DNA from: Acanthosepion esculentum
Taxonomy: Eukaryota > Mollusca > Cephalopoda > Sepiida > Sepiidae
Assembly: GCA_964036315.1 (NCBI GenBank)
Contig: OZ038498.1
Location: 13,248,850 to 13,312,849, forward strand
Direction of reading: 5' to 3'
DNA length: 64,000 nt
Below, piece after piece: positions 54,370-64,000 of the stretch (positions are counted from its first letter, which is position 1; each line of letters begins with the position of its first letter). The notes beneath the pieces were generated by a model that searched no databases, had not been told where the DNA came from, and worked only from the letters and a program-made list of their open reading frames with translations. A program made the translations under genes and the position numbers.

Positions 54370-54795
54370 AAAAATGGAAAGTACATGATGACTTGTGTGG
54401 TAGAGATCACTGTCCAGTAATACTAGAGAAAGGAACCTAACAATGAAAATCTATCTGAATGGAAATTAAGTAAACTGGGAAGAATTTAGAATTCAGGGCA
54501 ATAAAGAAATAATGCAAAATGGCAAGTCAGAAAACCTATCAAATCATTTTTCATAGAGAGACTCATTGTTCTAGCTTAGGAATGCATGACCAAAAGCTCA
54601 ACCCTAATTTCATGATGACTCCAGAAAAGCTATCAGATTGCATGGAGCAGCTCTGTGCCAATTTAGTAATCAACTTATGGCAACTTGCAACAAAGATATG
54701 TAGAAAAATAAAGGAAGCAAAAAGAAAACATTGCAGAAATTATGTAAACAAACTTATTTCCTTCTCAAAATCTAAAAAGTTTGAGATATGATTAA
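54370..54795 (+). mobile_element. LINE endonuclease-region fragment (jockey-like)
   Basis: The plus strand reads DDLCGRDHCPVILEKGT, like the conserved SDHxP end of apurinic-type LINE endonucleases. It is followed by a frame with LSDCMEQLCANLV and CRKIKEAKRKHCRNYVNKLISFSKSK, the usual basic linker before the reverse transcriptase. No RT follows. Confidence 0.5.
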
Positions 54796-55334
54796 TAAAA
54801 CATGTCAAAAACTGATCAATCTCGTTAAAACATCTTCCAAAATATAATAATTTGTAAAAATACTATTACAAAATTACTTGTAGAAACTTAAATTATTCCA
54901 GTGAGAATTATAAGAGTTTTAAAATATTAAGTAAAATAAAAAAAAATTCAATAAATAAATGAATTTTTTAAAACAGACATCTTCTGAAGATTATAATAAA
55001 CCATATACTTTACCTAAACTAACAGACTCCATTAAAAGATCTGATAATACAGCTATAATACTCACCATGATTTTTTTTAAAAGTTCTTTAAAATATCTTA
55101 AATATCTTCAACAACATATGGAGATGTTGCAAATTTCCAAATATCTGGAGATAGGTTTATTTAATCCTCACCCCAAATCCCCGAAATGATAGTATTGGCC
55201 TGTCCCTGCAAGACTTTACAACATATGATAAATAAAGAGATTTATCTTTTTTTTTGGAATCAATTTGATTCACTGCTGATTTCAAATGTAGCTACCCGAA
55301 CAAAAAAAAAAAAACAAAAAAAAAGTACAATAGT

Positions 55335-55660
55335 TCGTTTTACTTATTTACATTGTTCAGATTGTTGTCCTTATCTTTATTGCCATATTCACAATGTTTT
55401 GACCATTATGCTCTGGTTTTCTTTAGGTGATTGGAATTCCAAACTGCACCCTTTATTTCATCCACCTGGGTAGATTGTTCTAGTTTCACATGCCATGCCT
55501 CTTCCAGATGTCTCAGTTATCTCCCTTTAACTCAACTCTCCAAGTTGATGTTCACCATGCAGTAGCCAGGTATTGAACACACAACTCTTTGGGTCAAGTC
55601 ACTGGATCCAACCAATGCTTTTATTCACTGGGTCATGTGTCCTTGGGGGAAATAAAGGGT
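55335..55660 (-). mobile_element. SINE, minus-strand member of an inverted pair
   Basis: The reverse complement gives a head with CCCAGTGAATAAAAGCA (A-box-like) and GTGTTCAATACC (B-box-like), then GGCATGTGAAACTAGAACAA and the body through AATCACCTAAAGAAAACC. It shares its head boundary with the plus-strand piece starting near 55645. Confidence 0.78.
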
Positions 55661-55800
55661 TCAGTTCAAAATTTCAATCACCTGAAGAAGGTCAGAGTGT
55701 ACAACAGTCGAAATGTTGTGGATATGGCAATAACGCTGAGAACAAAGTTCGAACAATGTAAATAATTACAATACTTCATCTCAGATATATCGACAGATAT
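55645..55800 (+). mobile_element. SINE 3' part, plus-strand member of an inverted pair
   Basis: ATAAAGGGTTCAGTTCA, AATCACCTGAAGAAGGTC, CGAAATGTTGTG, GCAATAACGCTGAGAACAA, then CATCTCAGATATAT. It lacks the tRNA-like head because it starts at the fold point of the pair. Confidence 0.78.
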
Positions 55801-56534
55801 CATTTGACTTGTTCAGAAACTTTTATAAGAGATTTATACAAAGAAAACACCTGACTGAAATTTTTTTGACTTGGAGAAATTCTATGGGCAACCAAAAATG
55901 ATGGAATAAAAATACCTGCCATTGATCAATAGAATCTTTTAGGGAACATAAATTATAATTAGTAAAACCTCTTCTGGAAGAATGGTTATCATGTTTTAGA
56001 AAATCTCAAAGAAGTCATTTTATCCTGATTTATTGATCACTTTAAGCTCACTTTTATTTTGACACAAGATGAACACCCTGAATGCATAGCATGTCAGACC
56101 TATTAGACAATGAACCATCTTCAAATTGAATGTGGTGATCATGCTTCTATCAGACAATGTTTTTACAATATAAGCAGAGGCTGAAAGAACTTTTTAAGAG
56201 TCAATATTTATATCAGGAGGGAAACAAATCTATAAGCAAAATTACGTCTATTGTAGAAGCATCATAAAATAGCGTGCCTTTCCTACAACTTTGTTTTATC
56301 TTTAAACATATAGTTAGCCTATTTTTATTTTTAGGAGAATGAGGATTAAATAACACATGACGTGAGGATTAAATAACACTTAGTTCATAAGCTACTAAAC
56401 TTTTCAAATCAAGTCACAGAACATCCTCAATTGTAACATGCTCTGTTTAAAGTATTCTCAACATTTGTTGATAGAACCACAGCTTAGCTGCCATAAGTCC
56501 TTTTTTTGCCTTCACAAATAAGAGAATGTTCTGT

Positions 56535-56735
56535 ATCTGTCTATATTTCTGAGATGAGGTATTATGTACACTATTTACATTATTTGGACTATTGTCCTCA
56601 TCATTGTCACCATATTTAGCACAACGTTTCAGCCATTGTACACTCTGGCCTTCTTCAGGTGGTTGAAATGTCAAACTGAACCCTTTATTTCACTCACTGG
56701 GGTAAACTGTTCTAGTCCCACATGCCATCCTGAGC
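56535..56735 (-). mobile_element. SINE 3' part, minus strand
   Basis: The reverse complement reads ATAAAGGGTTCAG, CCACCTGAAGAAGGCC, AATGGCTGAAACGTTG, GATGAGGACAATAGTCC and CATCTCAGAAATATAG. It pairs in inverted orientation with the copy at 56.93 kb, separated by about 200 bases. Confidence 0.8.
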
Positions 56736-56927
56736 CGACCAAGAATAGAAATGAATACAATATGGGAACCAGTAATAAAGAGAAAAGTGATAATAACAAC
56801 AAAAATTGCAATATGAGCTCTGGTAAATACATGATATGATAACAGCAAAAATTGCAATATGAGCACTGGTAAAAAGAGGTTGCTGAAGACATTAGGTTTA
56901 TAATACCCAGAAATTCATACACAGATA

Positions 56928-57205
56928 TCCTTAAGTGGATAAAGGCGTTAGTTAGATCCAGTGACAGGACCTAAAGAGTATGAGTTCAATACCTGGTTAA
57001 GGCAGTGGAGAACTTGGAGAGGAGAATTAACAGAAGATAACTGATATCAATTAGACATGGCACGTGGAACTGGAACAGTCAAGGGTTCAGCTCGACATTC
57101 CAACCACCTGAAGAAGGCTGGAGTGTACAATGTACCGTTGTGCTAAATATGGTGACAAAGATGAAGACAATAGTCCGAATAATGTAAATAGTGAAGACAA
57201 TGTTC
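56928..57205 (+). mobile_element. tRNA-derived SINE, plus strand
   Basis: The head has AAGTGGATAAAGGCG (A-box-like) and GAGTTCAATACCTG (B-box-like). The body has GGCACGTGGAACTGGAACAG and CACCTGAAGAAGGCTGG. A small deletion disrupts the GAAAC half of the hammerhead-like core in this copy. Confidence 0.78.
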
Positions 57206-58117
57206 ATATTTCATTCTTGCAACATTTTGTGAATAAATTTAGTTTAAAAATATTTGCTTATGTCAGGTGAAAGGGTTTTTGTAGTTGGGTGACATTCAAG
57301 TTTTTCTTCTGAGTTTACAACAATAGCTGGCCTGGTACTTGAGACAAAAACCAAGAACTACTTGAGAAAAATATACAATTAATAATTTGTTAGTGGACAA
57401 ATGGATTGTAATTCTAGAAGCATATCTTAAAAGACAAATAAACTTTTTGCTCATCTTGACCATATGAGTCAAACTTGCAAGTGCGTTTCTCTCTAAGATA
57501 GACTTCAGATATCCTGAAACCTATTCTTTTATTGTCCTTTCTCTTCATTAAATTCTCTTTCACTTCCTGTAATCCCTTGCATTTTAGTAGCATTATACTT
57601 GGGATGAAATGATTATAAAAAAAAATTCCTTCATAGACCAACCTTTTATGTACATACTGGAGGAATAGTTTACTTTGCTTGGTGTCAAGTGAATTTTTTT
57701 TATATATATGTATATAAAATGTCTCAGTTGACTTGTTCTTTTTTTTTCAGCCAGACTTATTTTTCTAAGTAAATTTATACAGCAGCACAAAATACTGAAA
57801 TAGATTTTGCAGACAAAGATAAAAAGGTTTCCCATCAAAAATTACTAACAAAACACCCAAAGTGAATTATTCTAAGTTCAAACTTGGAATAATTATCCAC
57901 TATTGGAGAGTGTTTTTGTTCCCTTCATTTCCTAATCTTTTCCGTCTATTGTTTTTGAAACAGTATGAACTTCTTGAGGGGAAACAAAAATTAACTGTTT
58001 GCAAAATGGACAAGCCAAACTGTGACTTGGAAGTGTTATCAGTAAGCTTAGCTAAATTTAGCCTGGACATAACAGCATACTGTCTTAAAGAAAAACACCC
58101 CCCCACCAAAAAAAACG

Positions 58118-59335
58118 CTATCACAAGGCAGTAAAGCCACTAAGCCACAAGGGGTTACAGGGTGTGGAAGAATTAGGAACAAAAACATTAATAATGAGCA
58201 GGCAGAAGAAAGAGTAATCAGGAACACAGTAGATAGCAAATGACATTGCATTTAAATTTTTGAAGATTAAAGTTGGCTGGAAATCATGGAACCAAAACAG
58301 AGTTCCACAAGTGAGAAGTGTGAGAAAAGAAACTGTTAGCATAGAACTTACAGCTACATCTAACCAGTTCAACTGTAAATTTATGAGATCTTAACACCAG
58401 TCTAGTACTGCACTTAAATTCAAAATGTCCAGGTACCATAGTGAAGAACTCATCCAAACAATTATCATGAAAGTATTTATAGAAAAACACAGAGGCAACC
58501 TTACGGCTGTGGGAAAGTGACTGAAGCTGAGCCGCCAGATCAGGACCAATAATATTGCTGATTCTTCTTTGGATTTTATCAAGGAGGTCAAGATAAATAG
58601 CAGGGGCAATGGTCTATATGCAACAGCAATATCCTAAGTCTGGGCAAATTGTAGATTTATAGATATGAAAGATAGATTTTGGAGAGAAATATTGTCTTGC
58701 ACAACAGAACTTTCTTAGCAGCTGACCTAGCAATGGACAAAACATAGTTATTCCACTTCATACCAGCTGAGAACATTAGCCAGAGAAGATGCAATCAGTC
58801 ACTTTCTTGGAGGTTAGCATCAGCCATGCTGATGGAAGGCAGAGAAGAGTCTCTCACATGATTAAGAGAGAGAAGTTTAGTTTTGGAGACATTAAAATTA
58901 ACAAGCCATCTTTTGCCCCAGTTAATAACAGACTTGACATTGTTTTAGACATTAGCTGCCATTTTGCCCTTGTTGGGAAGATCAGCTTTACTATCGAGGC
59001 AGGAATAAGTGGTTGTGTCATAAGTATAGATACCAAGTTGAGAACTGAAGTCATCGGGGAGGTCATTAATGAACATTAAAAATAGAGTAGGCTCAAGGAC
59101 AGAGCCCTGGGGGACACCCACATTAGTACGAAAGGATCTAGACAAGTAGCCATTCAGGATAACTCTCATTTCACAATTTGATAGGAAAGACTGGATCAGT
59201 TCAAAAAAAGTGTCCGGAGACACTGTAACTTATCAGCTTGTGAAGAAGACCTATATACCAAACCTTGTCAAAGGCTTTCGAGAAATCCAGGCTTAACCAT
59301 TTTTATCTAGAGCATGATAGATGCTTTCTACAATT
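58118..59335 (-). mobile_element. LINE (jockey/CR1-like), longest copy of the family
   Basis: The minus strand reads LIQSFLSNCEMRVILNGYLS, SFRTNVGVPQGSVLEPTLF (RT motif B), LGIYTYDTTTYS (catalytic Y/F-x-D-D changed to TYDT), then YIYKST-like, CSRKFYANSFFSHTSHLWNS-like segments and the 3' tail around GGCAGTAAAGCCACTAAG. 5'-truncated within RT and split by shifts. It defines the family also seen at 2.6, 35.1, 44.0, 61.2 and 62.5 kb. Confidence 0.88.
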
Positions 59336-59859
59336 ACTGTCAGTACATCAGCAGTTGACCTGGAGAAACAAAAGCTGTATTGCTTGTCTGAAAAAAGGCC
59401 CATAAACATCATTTGTTGCATATTTTCGTATTATGTTATCTTAAGATTAATTCATGACACTTTTTTAAATAACTATTTTCATTATGCCACTTTTTCATAT
59501 AAAAATCTATTTGTTGCATGATAAAAAATGTAAACAAAACCCAAACCAGGGTTTATTTTCCACCAAATTGGTCAACATTTAACCATTAATAACACAATTT
59601 CTGATGATTTTATAATCATAGTTCTTATGTGAATATTAATTAGCAGTGAAAGTGCTTTCTAAATATATACAACTTGAACTTATTGGAAGATATGAAAATG
59701 TTAGCATATAATGGCAAATAATATATAATATAATGGCAAATAGCAAAATCTGCCATTTTGAATTTGGTCCACCACAAAATTTGTACATATCTTGCCATAA
59801 GGCAGATAAGTTTGCTGTCAAATATTTAAAAAAATTAAAGATACGCTTTTTGAGAAATT

Positions 59860-60200
59860 ACTGGTTAAAGTCAAGGTCAAATTATCTTTATATAACTATA
59901 TTTGACCTTTAAACAAAAATAAATAGATCACCTTTTAGATCTTTTGAAATGGTATATAATTTAGCTTTGTAGGTGAAAAAGTAACTGAGGTAATGAGATT
60001 TAAACTTTGTGACCATTTCCCAAAATTCACCATTTTTGCTAAGGTCAAAGGATCATATCTTGGAAAGCCTTTGACCAAGAGATGTAAAATAGGTACCATC
60101 AATTCGTACAATGAAGCTCTATAAGTGTACCAAATTTGAAAAAATCTGTCAATGATGGTCAGATTCTTGATTTCATATGGAATGGCTCTACAGTACCCAA
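59860..60200. other. AGGTCA/TGACCT-rich stretch
   Basis: Several AAGGTCA or TTTGACC motifs occur in both orientations within about 220 bases. I know such motifs both from dispersed molluscan repeats and as nuclear-receptor half-sites. No further support for either. Confidence 0.35.
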
Positions 60201-60207
60201 AGCAAGT

Positions 60208-60900
60208 TCAAGAACTGCAGTGGAAAAATAGAAAAGAAACAACACTATCTGAACCCAAGTGAAACTGGGCAAACATCCTAACTATTCCTTTCAAACGTGC
60301 CACTCCAAGGGAGCTCCATTCATGCATGCCACAAAAGACCAATGAAGACAATCTCACCTTTCCCACTCTGAACTTAACCCTAGGCTGGTGCTTGAAGTAG
60401 GTGCTCAGTTGGTGGGAAGTCAAAGACAAATTCCTGTGGGGGTCTCCGCCTTTCATGTCACCCAAATCAACATTTGCATCACAGCTAATAAAAACAAACA
60501 TGTAGTGTTCCTTCTTGTCTAGCAACAGGCTCACACTGCTACAGATAGAGAACTGGCAATAAGGAAATGTGATAGTGTTCCTTTTTATCAGACCATTCAA
60601 ATCCCCTACCCCCATCAGACCATGCCACATGGCTCATCAAACTAACACCCGATATAATGCCTTTCTCAACAATGGTCAGGTGTTAGATAGGCCACTCTTC
60701 CCCCGAGAGAAGACCTTCAGAACATGTTAACATTGGCAATAGAAGGAACACTCAAAGCAAATAGCAGGCCTCTTCAACAGCCAAGTGAATGATTCTCCAG
60801 ATTCTGTAGTTGTCTCGTATATATACTTCAACCTAGGAAATATAACCATATGGTATGTTGACAGATTGCCTCATGGGGAAAGTGTTAGAATTAGGCTTTA
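60208..60900. other. Unassigned stretch with a 140-codon open frame
   Basis: A 140-codon frame is open on the minus strand (60630-60208) and the plus strand also gives coding-like runs. Base composition is less AT-rich than its neighbours. No motif recognised on either strand. Likely an old transposon fragment (inference). Confidence 0.3.
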
Positions 60901-61199
60901 ACTACTTTGCTCATATCCAAATAGGTTGTTAAACAAAGATTAAATCAAATAGTATATTTTCATAGAGATTAATAAAAAAAAAAAAATTAAAAATTAAAGT
61001 TTTTCACTCTGTTGCAAAAGAAGACTTTCCAATCTTACTAAAACTTACCATTTACAACAAACATGGTGACTCTGAATCTGAATTAACTAATGTGTACTAG
61101 TTGCTTTTCTTACCCACACTCCCCCCACAACACACATGCGTGCACACACACACGTGCATGTGTATGTTTTTCAAATTTATCCATGGAAACATCTGTCCA

Positions 61200-62449
61200 A
61201 AGTCATGTTAAGATCTTAACACTTTCATTAGCTGGAAATAAGAATAAAGCTTGGTCTGTTGCTTCAGATATCTTGAAGGCATTTGACAGGATTTGATATA
61301 CTGGTTTCTTCACAAGTTGAAAGGTTATGGCATTACTGGATTAATTCTTTTTTTAACTGATTCAGTCTTATCAACTTGCAAAATGAAAGTTGTCTTGAAT
61401 GGCCACTCTTCTAGATCCTTTTGCATTAATGTGAGCATTCCTCTTGGACCTATGTTGTTCCTAATTTTAACTAACAATCTTCCTGATAGCATCAGTTCTC
61501 AACTCAGTATGTATGTCTATGACAACTATTTACTCCTGTCTTAATACTATGTCTGATCAGTTCAATCAGGTCTAATTAGCAGCTGATCTCGGAAAGGATT
61601 TACATTCTGTTGTTAACGAGGGCAAGGAATGGCTTATTAATTTTATCACCTCAAAAATGAAACTGCTCTATTAGTCGTCTGAGAGAACCTTTTCTGCCTT
61701 CCATCAGCATGGTTGATGCTATACTGCAGGAGAGTGTGTGTACCTTCTAACATTTCTGCCAATATGAAGTGTAAAGCTTATATTAATTGCTAGGTCTGCT
61801 GCTAGGAAAGTTAGTTTACTATGTCATGCTAGACAATTATTCTTGCCAGAGTTTATTTTAGACATTTATAAGTTTACCATTCAACCAGACATTGAATATT
61901 GATGTCACACCTGGTCTGGTGCTTCTGTTATATATAGAGAGAGATTCTTGATAAAATCAAAAGAAGAATCTGCAATGTTATTGGTCTGGACCTAGGATCT
62001 CAGCTTCAGTCACTTTCCCAGTGCTAAATTCCCTCTGCTTTTTCTATAAATACTTTCATGGTAATTGTTCTGATGAACTTTCTTTTAAGGTACCTAGAGT
62101 TTATGAATTTAAGCACAGAACTAGATTAGTGGCAAGATCTCATCATTTTACATTTGAAATAATGAGATGTAACTGTAGGTTCTATGCTAACAGTTTCTTT
62201 TTTTACACTTCTCGCTTGTGGAATTCTCTTCCAGTTTCTTGCTTTCCAATCAACTTTGATCTTCAAAAATTTAAATGCAATGTCAATTGTCATCATCTGT
62301 TTTCTTAATTTCTGTTCTTTTATTGTTCTAGCTCTTTAATAATGTTTTCCTTTTCCTTTTTCTTATATTTGTTCACACTCAGTAAGCTCCTATGTCTTAG
62401 ATGTTGCCTTGCTTGGGATGAAAGGACTTAAAAAAAAAAAAAAAAAAAA
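61200..62449 (+). mobile_element. LINE (jockey/CR1-like), plus strand with poly(A) tail
   Basis: The plus strand reads SDILKAFDRI (RT motif A), MKVVLNGHSSRSFCINVSIPLGPML (motif B, with PQG changed to PLG), then broken frames with DPxIEY.CHTWSGAS-like and FEIMRCNCRFYANSFFFYTSRLWNSLPVSCF. The 3' tail with ATGTCTTAGATGTTGCC ends in an A-run at 62429-62449. Confidence 0.88.
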
Positions 62450-62539
62450 ATCTAAATTTTACTACACTGTTTTATTTTATTTATTTTTTAAGTATTCACT
62501 TAAATTTTTGCCTTTTTTGTTTTTAAATGAGACCTGTAA

Positions 62540-63000
62540 ATTTAAAAGTTCTGCAGTGTGGAATTGTTCCTCTTCAAACATTCTCCAGACATCCTAGCTC
62601 TTTGGAAAACTAATCTTAATTCTTCAATCCCCTCCTCTCAATTCCTGGCTATCTTCCTCTCCTTGTCAAGGACTCTTGTGTCCACATGCACACTTCCCTT
62701 CTTGATCTCTTCTTTACTTCTACCACTGATTTATGTTGTGCCCTGCAGCTCTACCCTAAAGTCGTCCTAAAGAAATGTTCTCCTGAACTGGTGCCATTGA
62801 TCTCCAAACACTACTACAATTGCCTTGCTGCTTCCTGCTTGTGTCTGACCCCATCAAATAAGTGCCCTATTAGCCTCTTAACTACTTTTTGGCAAAGTAT
62901 TCGAGGCTGTAATTAATGCTGAAGTGGGTAAGCATCTTACTTCTCTTGACCTCCTCTTGGACAAATAATATGACTTCATTTTGCCAAGCCTACTGTTAAT
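62540..63000 (+). mobile_element. LINE fragment, region before the RT core, same family
   Basis: The plus strand reads VVLKKCSPELVPLISKHYYNCLAASC and CPISLLTTFWQSI, the segment N-terminal to RT motif A in this LINE family. It stops at the (TA)n tract. It follows the 3' end of the previous copy, so it belongs to a different insertion. Confidence 0.75.
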
Positions 63001-63017
63001 GTGTTAACAGCCATCAC

Positions 63018-63019
<2 letters not shown>

Positions 63020-63082
<63 letters not shown>
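63020..63082. repeat. (TA)n(CA)n microsatellite
   Basis: A TA run followed by a CA run, immediately left of a mariner relic. Confidence 0.96.
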
Positions 63083-63085
<3 letters not shown>

Positions 63086-63791
63086 AGGGGGACCCAAAAG
63101 TAACCAGAATCGTCTTCTGTGTGACAAGCCCTTAGTAGTTCACTGGTGACGAAAGCTGGTGCTATGACTACGACCCGGGAATGATGCACTACTCAAGTCA
63201 GTGGAAGCATCCAACGTCACCACGACCCAAAAAAGCACATCAAGTTAAGTCCAATGTGAAGACAATGCTGATTTGTTTCTTTGATGTGAACGGAATTCTC
63301 CACAAAGAATTTGTTCCTCCTGGTCAAACTGTTAACCAGGTTTTTTGGAATTTCTGAAGCGTTTGTGAGATAAGGTGAGACGAAAACGTCCTGACTTGTG
63401 GCAAAGTGGAGGGTGGTAATTGTATCACGACAATGCGCCAGTCAGTGCACACCGCCTTGAGTGTGAGACAGTTTCTGACCCAGAATGGCATGACTCCACT
63501 TCCTCACCCTCCTTTTCACCCGATCTCACCTCCTGCGACTATTTTTTGTTCCCCGGATGAAGAAAGTCCTCAAAGGAAAACGTTTTGCAGATACGGAAGA
63601 GGTTAAGAAGAAAACGACAGAGTCATTAAAAAAACAAGAGTTCCAGGACTGCTTTAAACAATGGAAAACACGTCTGGACCGGTGCATTGCAGCAAATGGA
63701 GAATAATTTGAAGGTGATAAGAATATAAACATGCAACAATGAATGAATAAAATTATATGACACAATTCAGGTTACTTTTGGGTCCACACTC
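63083..63791 (+). pseudogene. mariner relic with terminal inverted repeats, 5' half deleted
   Basis: Terminal inverted repeats GGACCCAAAAGTAACC at the left (from 63089) and complemented at the right (to 63785). The interior starts near KSNVKTMLICFFDVNGI and continues HKEFVPPGQTVNQVF, then MRQSVHTALSVRQFLTQNGMTPLPHPPFHP and KKTRVPG in shifting frames. Length is about 0.7 kb against 1.3 kb for a full mariner, so the DNA-binding half is missing. Confidence 0.88.
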
Positions 63792-63793
63792 GT

Positions 63794-64000
63794 ATATACA
63801 TACATATAAATATTATATTATATATATATATATATATATTATATTATATATATATATTATATTATATATATATATAATATTATATATATATATATATATA
63901 TAATATTATATATATATATATATATAATATTATATATATATATATTATATATATATATTATATTATATATATATATTATATTATATATATATATATATAA
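63794..64000. repeat. Palindromic TA/TATTATA array, runs off the window
   Basis: Alternating (TA)n blocks punctuated by ATATTATATTA. Strongly self-complementary and continuing past the right edge. Confidence 0.97.

Noticed and set aside
60208..60630. 140-codon minus-strand open frame as a host gene
   Set aside because: No motif on either strand, no neighbouring exon, and the opposite strand is equally coding-like; left as unassigned.

Overview
This is a stretch of animal nuclear DNA: AT-rich, with spliced coding exons, GT-AG introns, long (TA)n/(TG)n tracts and a dense, old transposon load. The mix of repeats (tRNA-derived SINEs, jockey/CR1-like and RTE/jockey-like LINEs, Penelope-like fragments, mariner/maT relics) suggests a lophotrochozoan, most likely a cephalopod mollusc. 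That placement is an inference from repeat style and not proven here. No bacterial or viral genome features are present.

The only conserved host gene I can support is a PHTF homologue (PHTF1/PHTF2 family, multi-pass endoplasmic reticulum membrane protein) on the minus strand. Ten coding exons lie between 32304 and 3357. Every exon-exon junction keeps the reading phase, and together they encode about 705 residues. The N-terminus is present. The C-terminal membrane region lies beyond the left edge of the window. Introns range from 0.56 to 9.5 kb and are filled with repeats.

Layout. 0.3-2.4 kb: a maT-like mariner relic, a perfect 126-bp-arm hairpin and Penelope-like fragments. 2.6-3.25 kb: the 3' end of a LINE. 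3.36-32.3 kb: the PHTF gene. Within it are a ~93-bp satellite of 23 units (8.54-10.68 kb) beside the largest exon, a second copy of the hairpin element (17.6 kb), a Penelope-like GIY-YIG fragment (27.6-28.0 kb), a second maT relic (29.1 kb) and an inverted SINE pair (31.2-31.8 kb). 32.4-64 kb: intergenic, with no host gene recognised. It holds Ty3/Gypsy remnants (36.1-37.0 and 50.4-52.9 kb), a hAT-like candidate (38.7-40.5 kb), an exact A-B/A-x-B duplication (41.5-42.5 kb), LINE fragments (35.1, 44.0, 45.0, 48.6, 54.4, 58.1, 61.2 and 62.5 kb), inverted SINE pairs (46, 47, 55.5 and 57 kb), a TTAA-flanked piggyBac-like MITE (46.8-47.4 kb) and two mariner relics with visible terminal inverted repeats (53.1 and 63.1 kb). 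The right edge is a palindromic TA array.

The observations most worth following are: (1) the satellite inside PHTF intron 7, whose units carry strong 3' splice-site sequences on the gene's sense strand, and in one subtype also a consensus 5' splice site 21 nt downstream; (2) a tRNA-derived SINE with a hammerhead-like core (CTGAAGA, stem, GAAAC) that occurs repeatedly as head-to-head pairs; and (3) the perfect long hairpin element. All exon calls come from reading splice sites and comparing with the PHTF family from memory; no alignment or database search was run.
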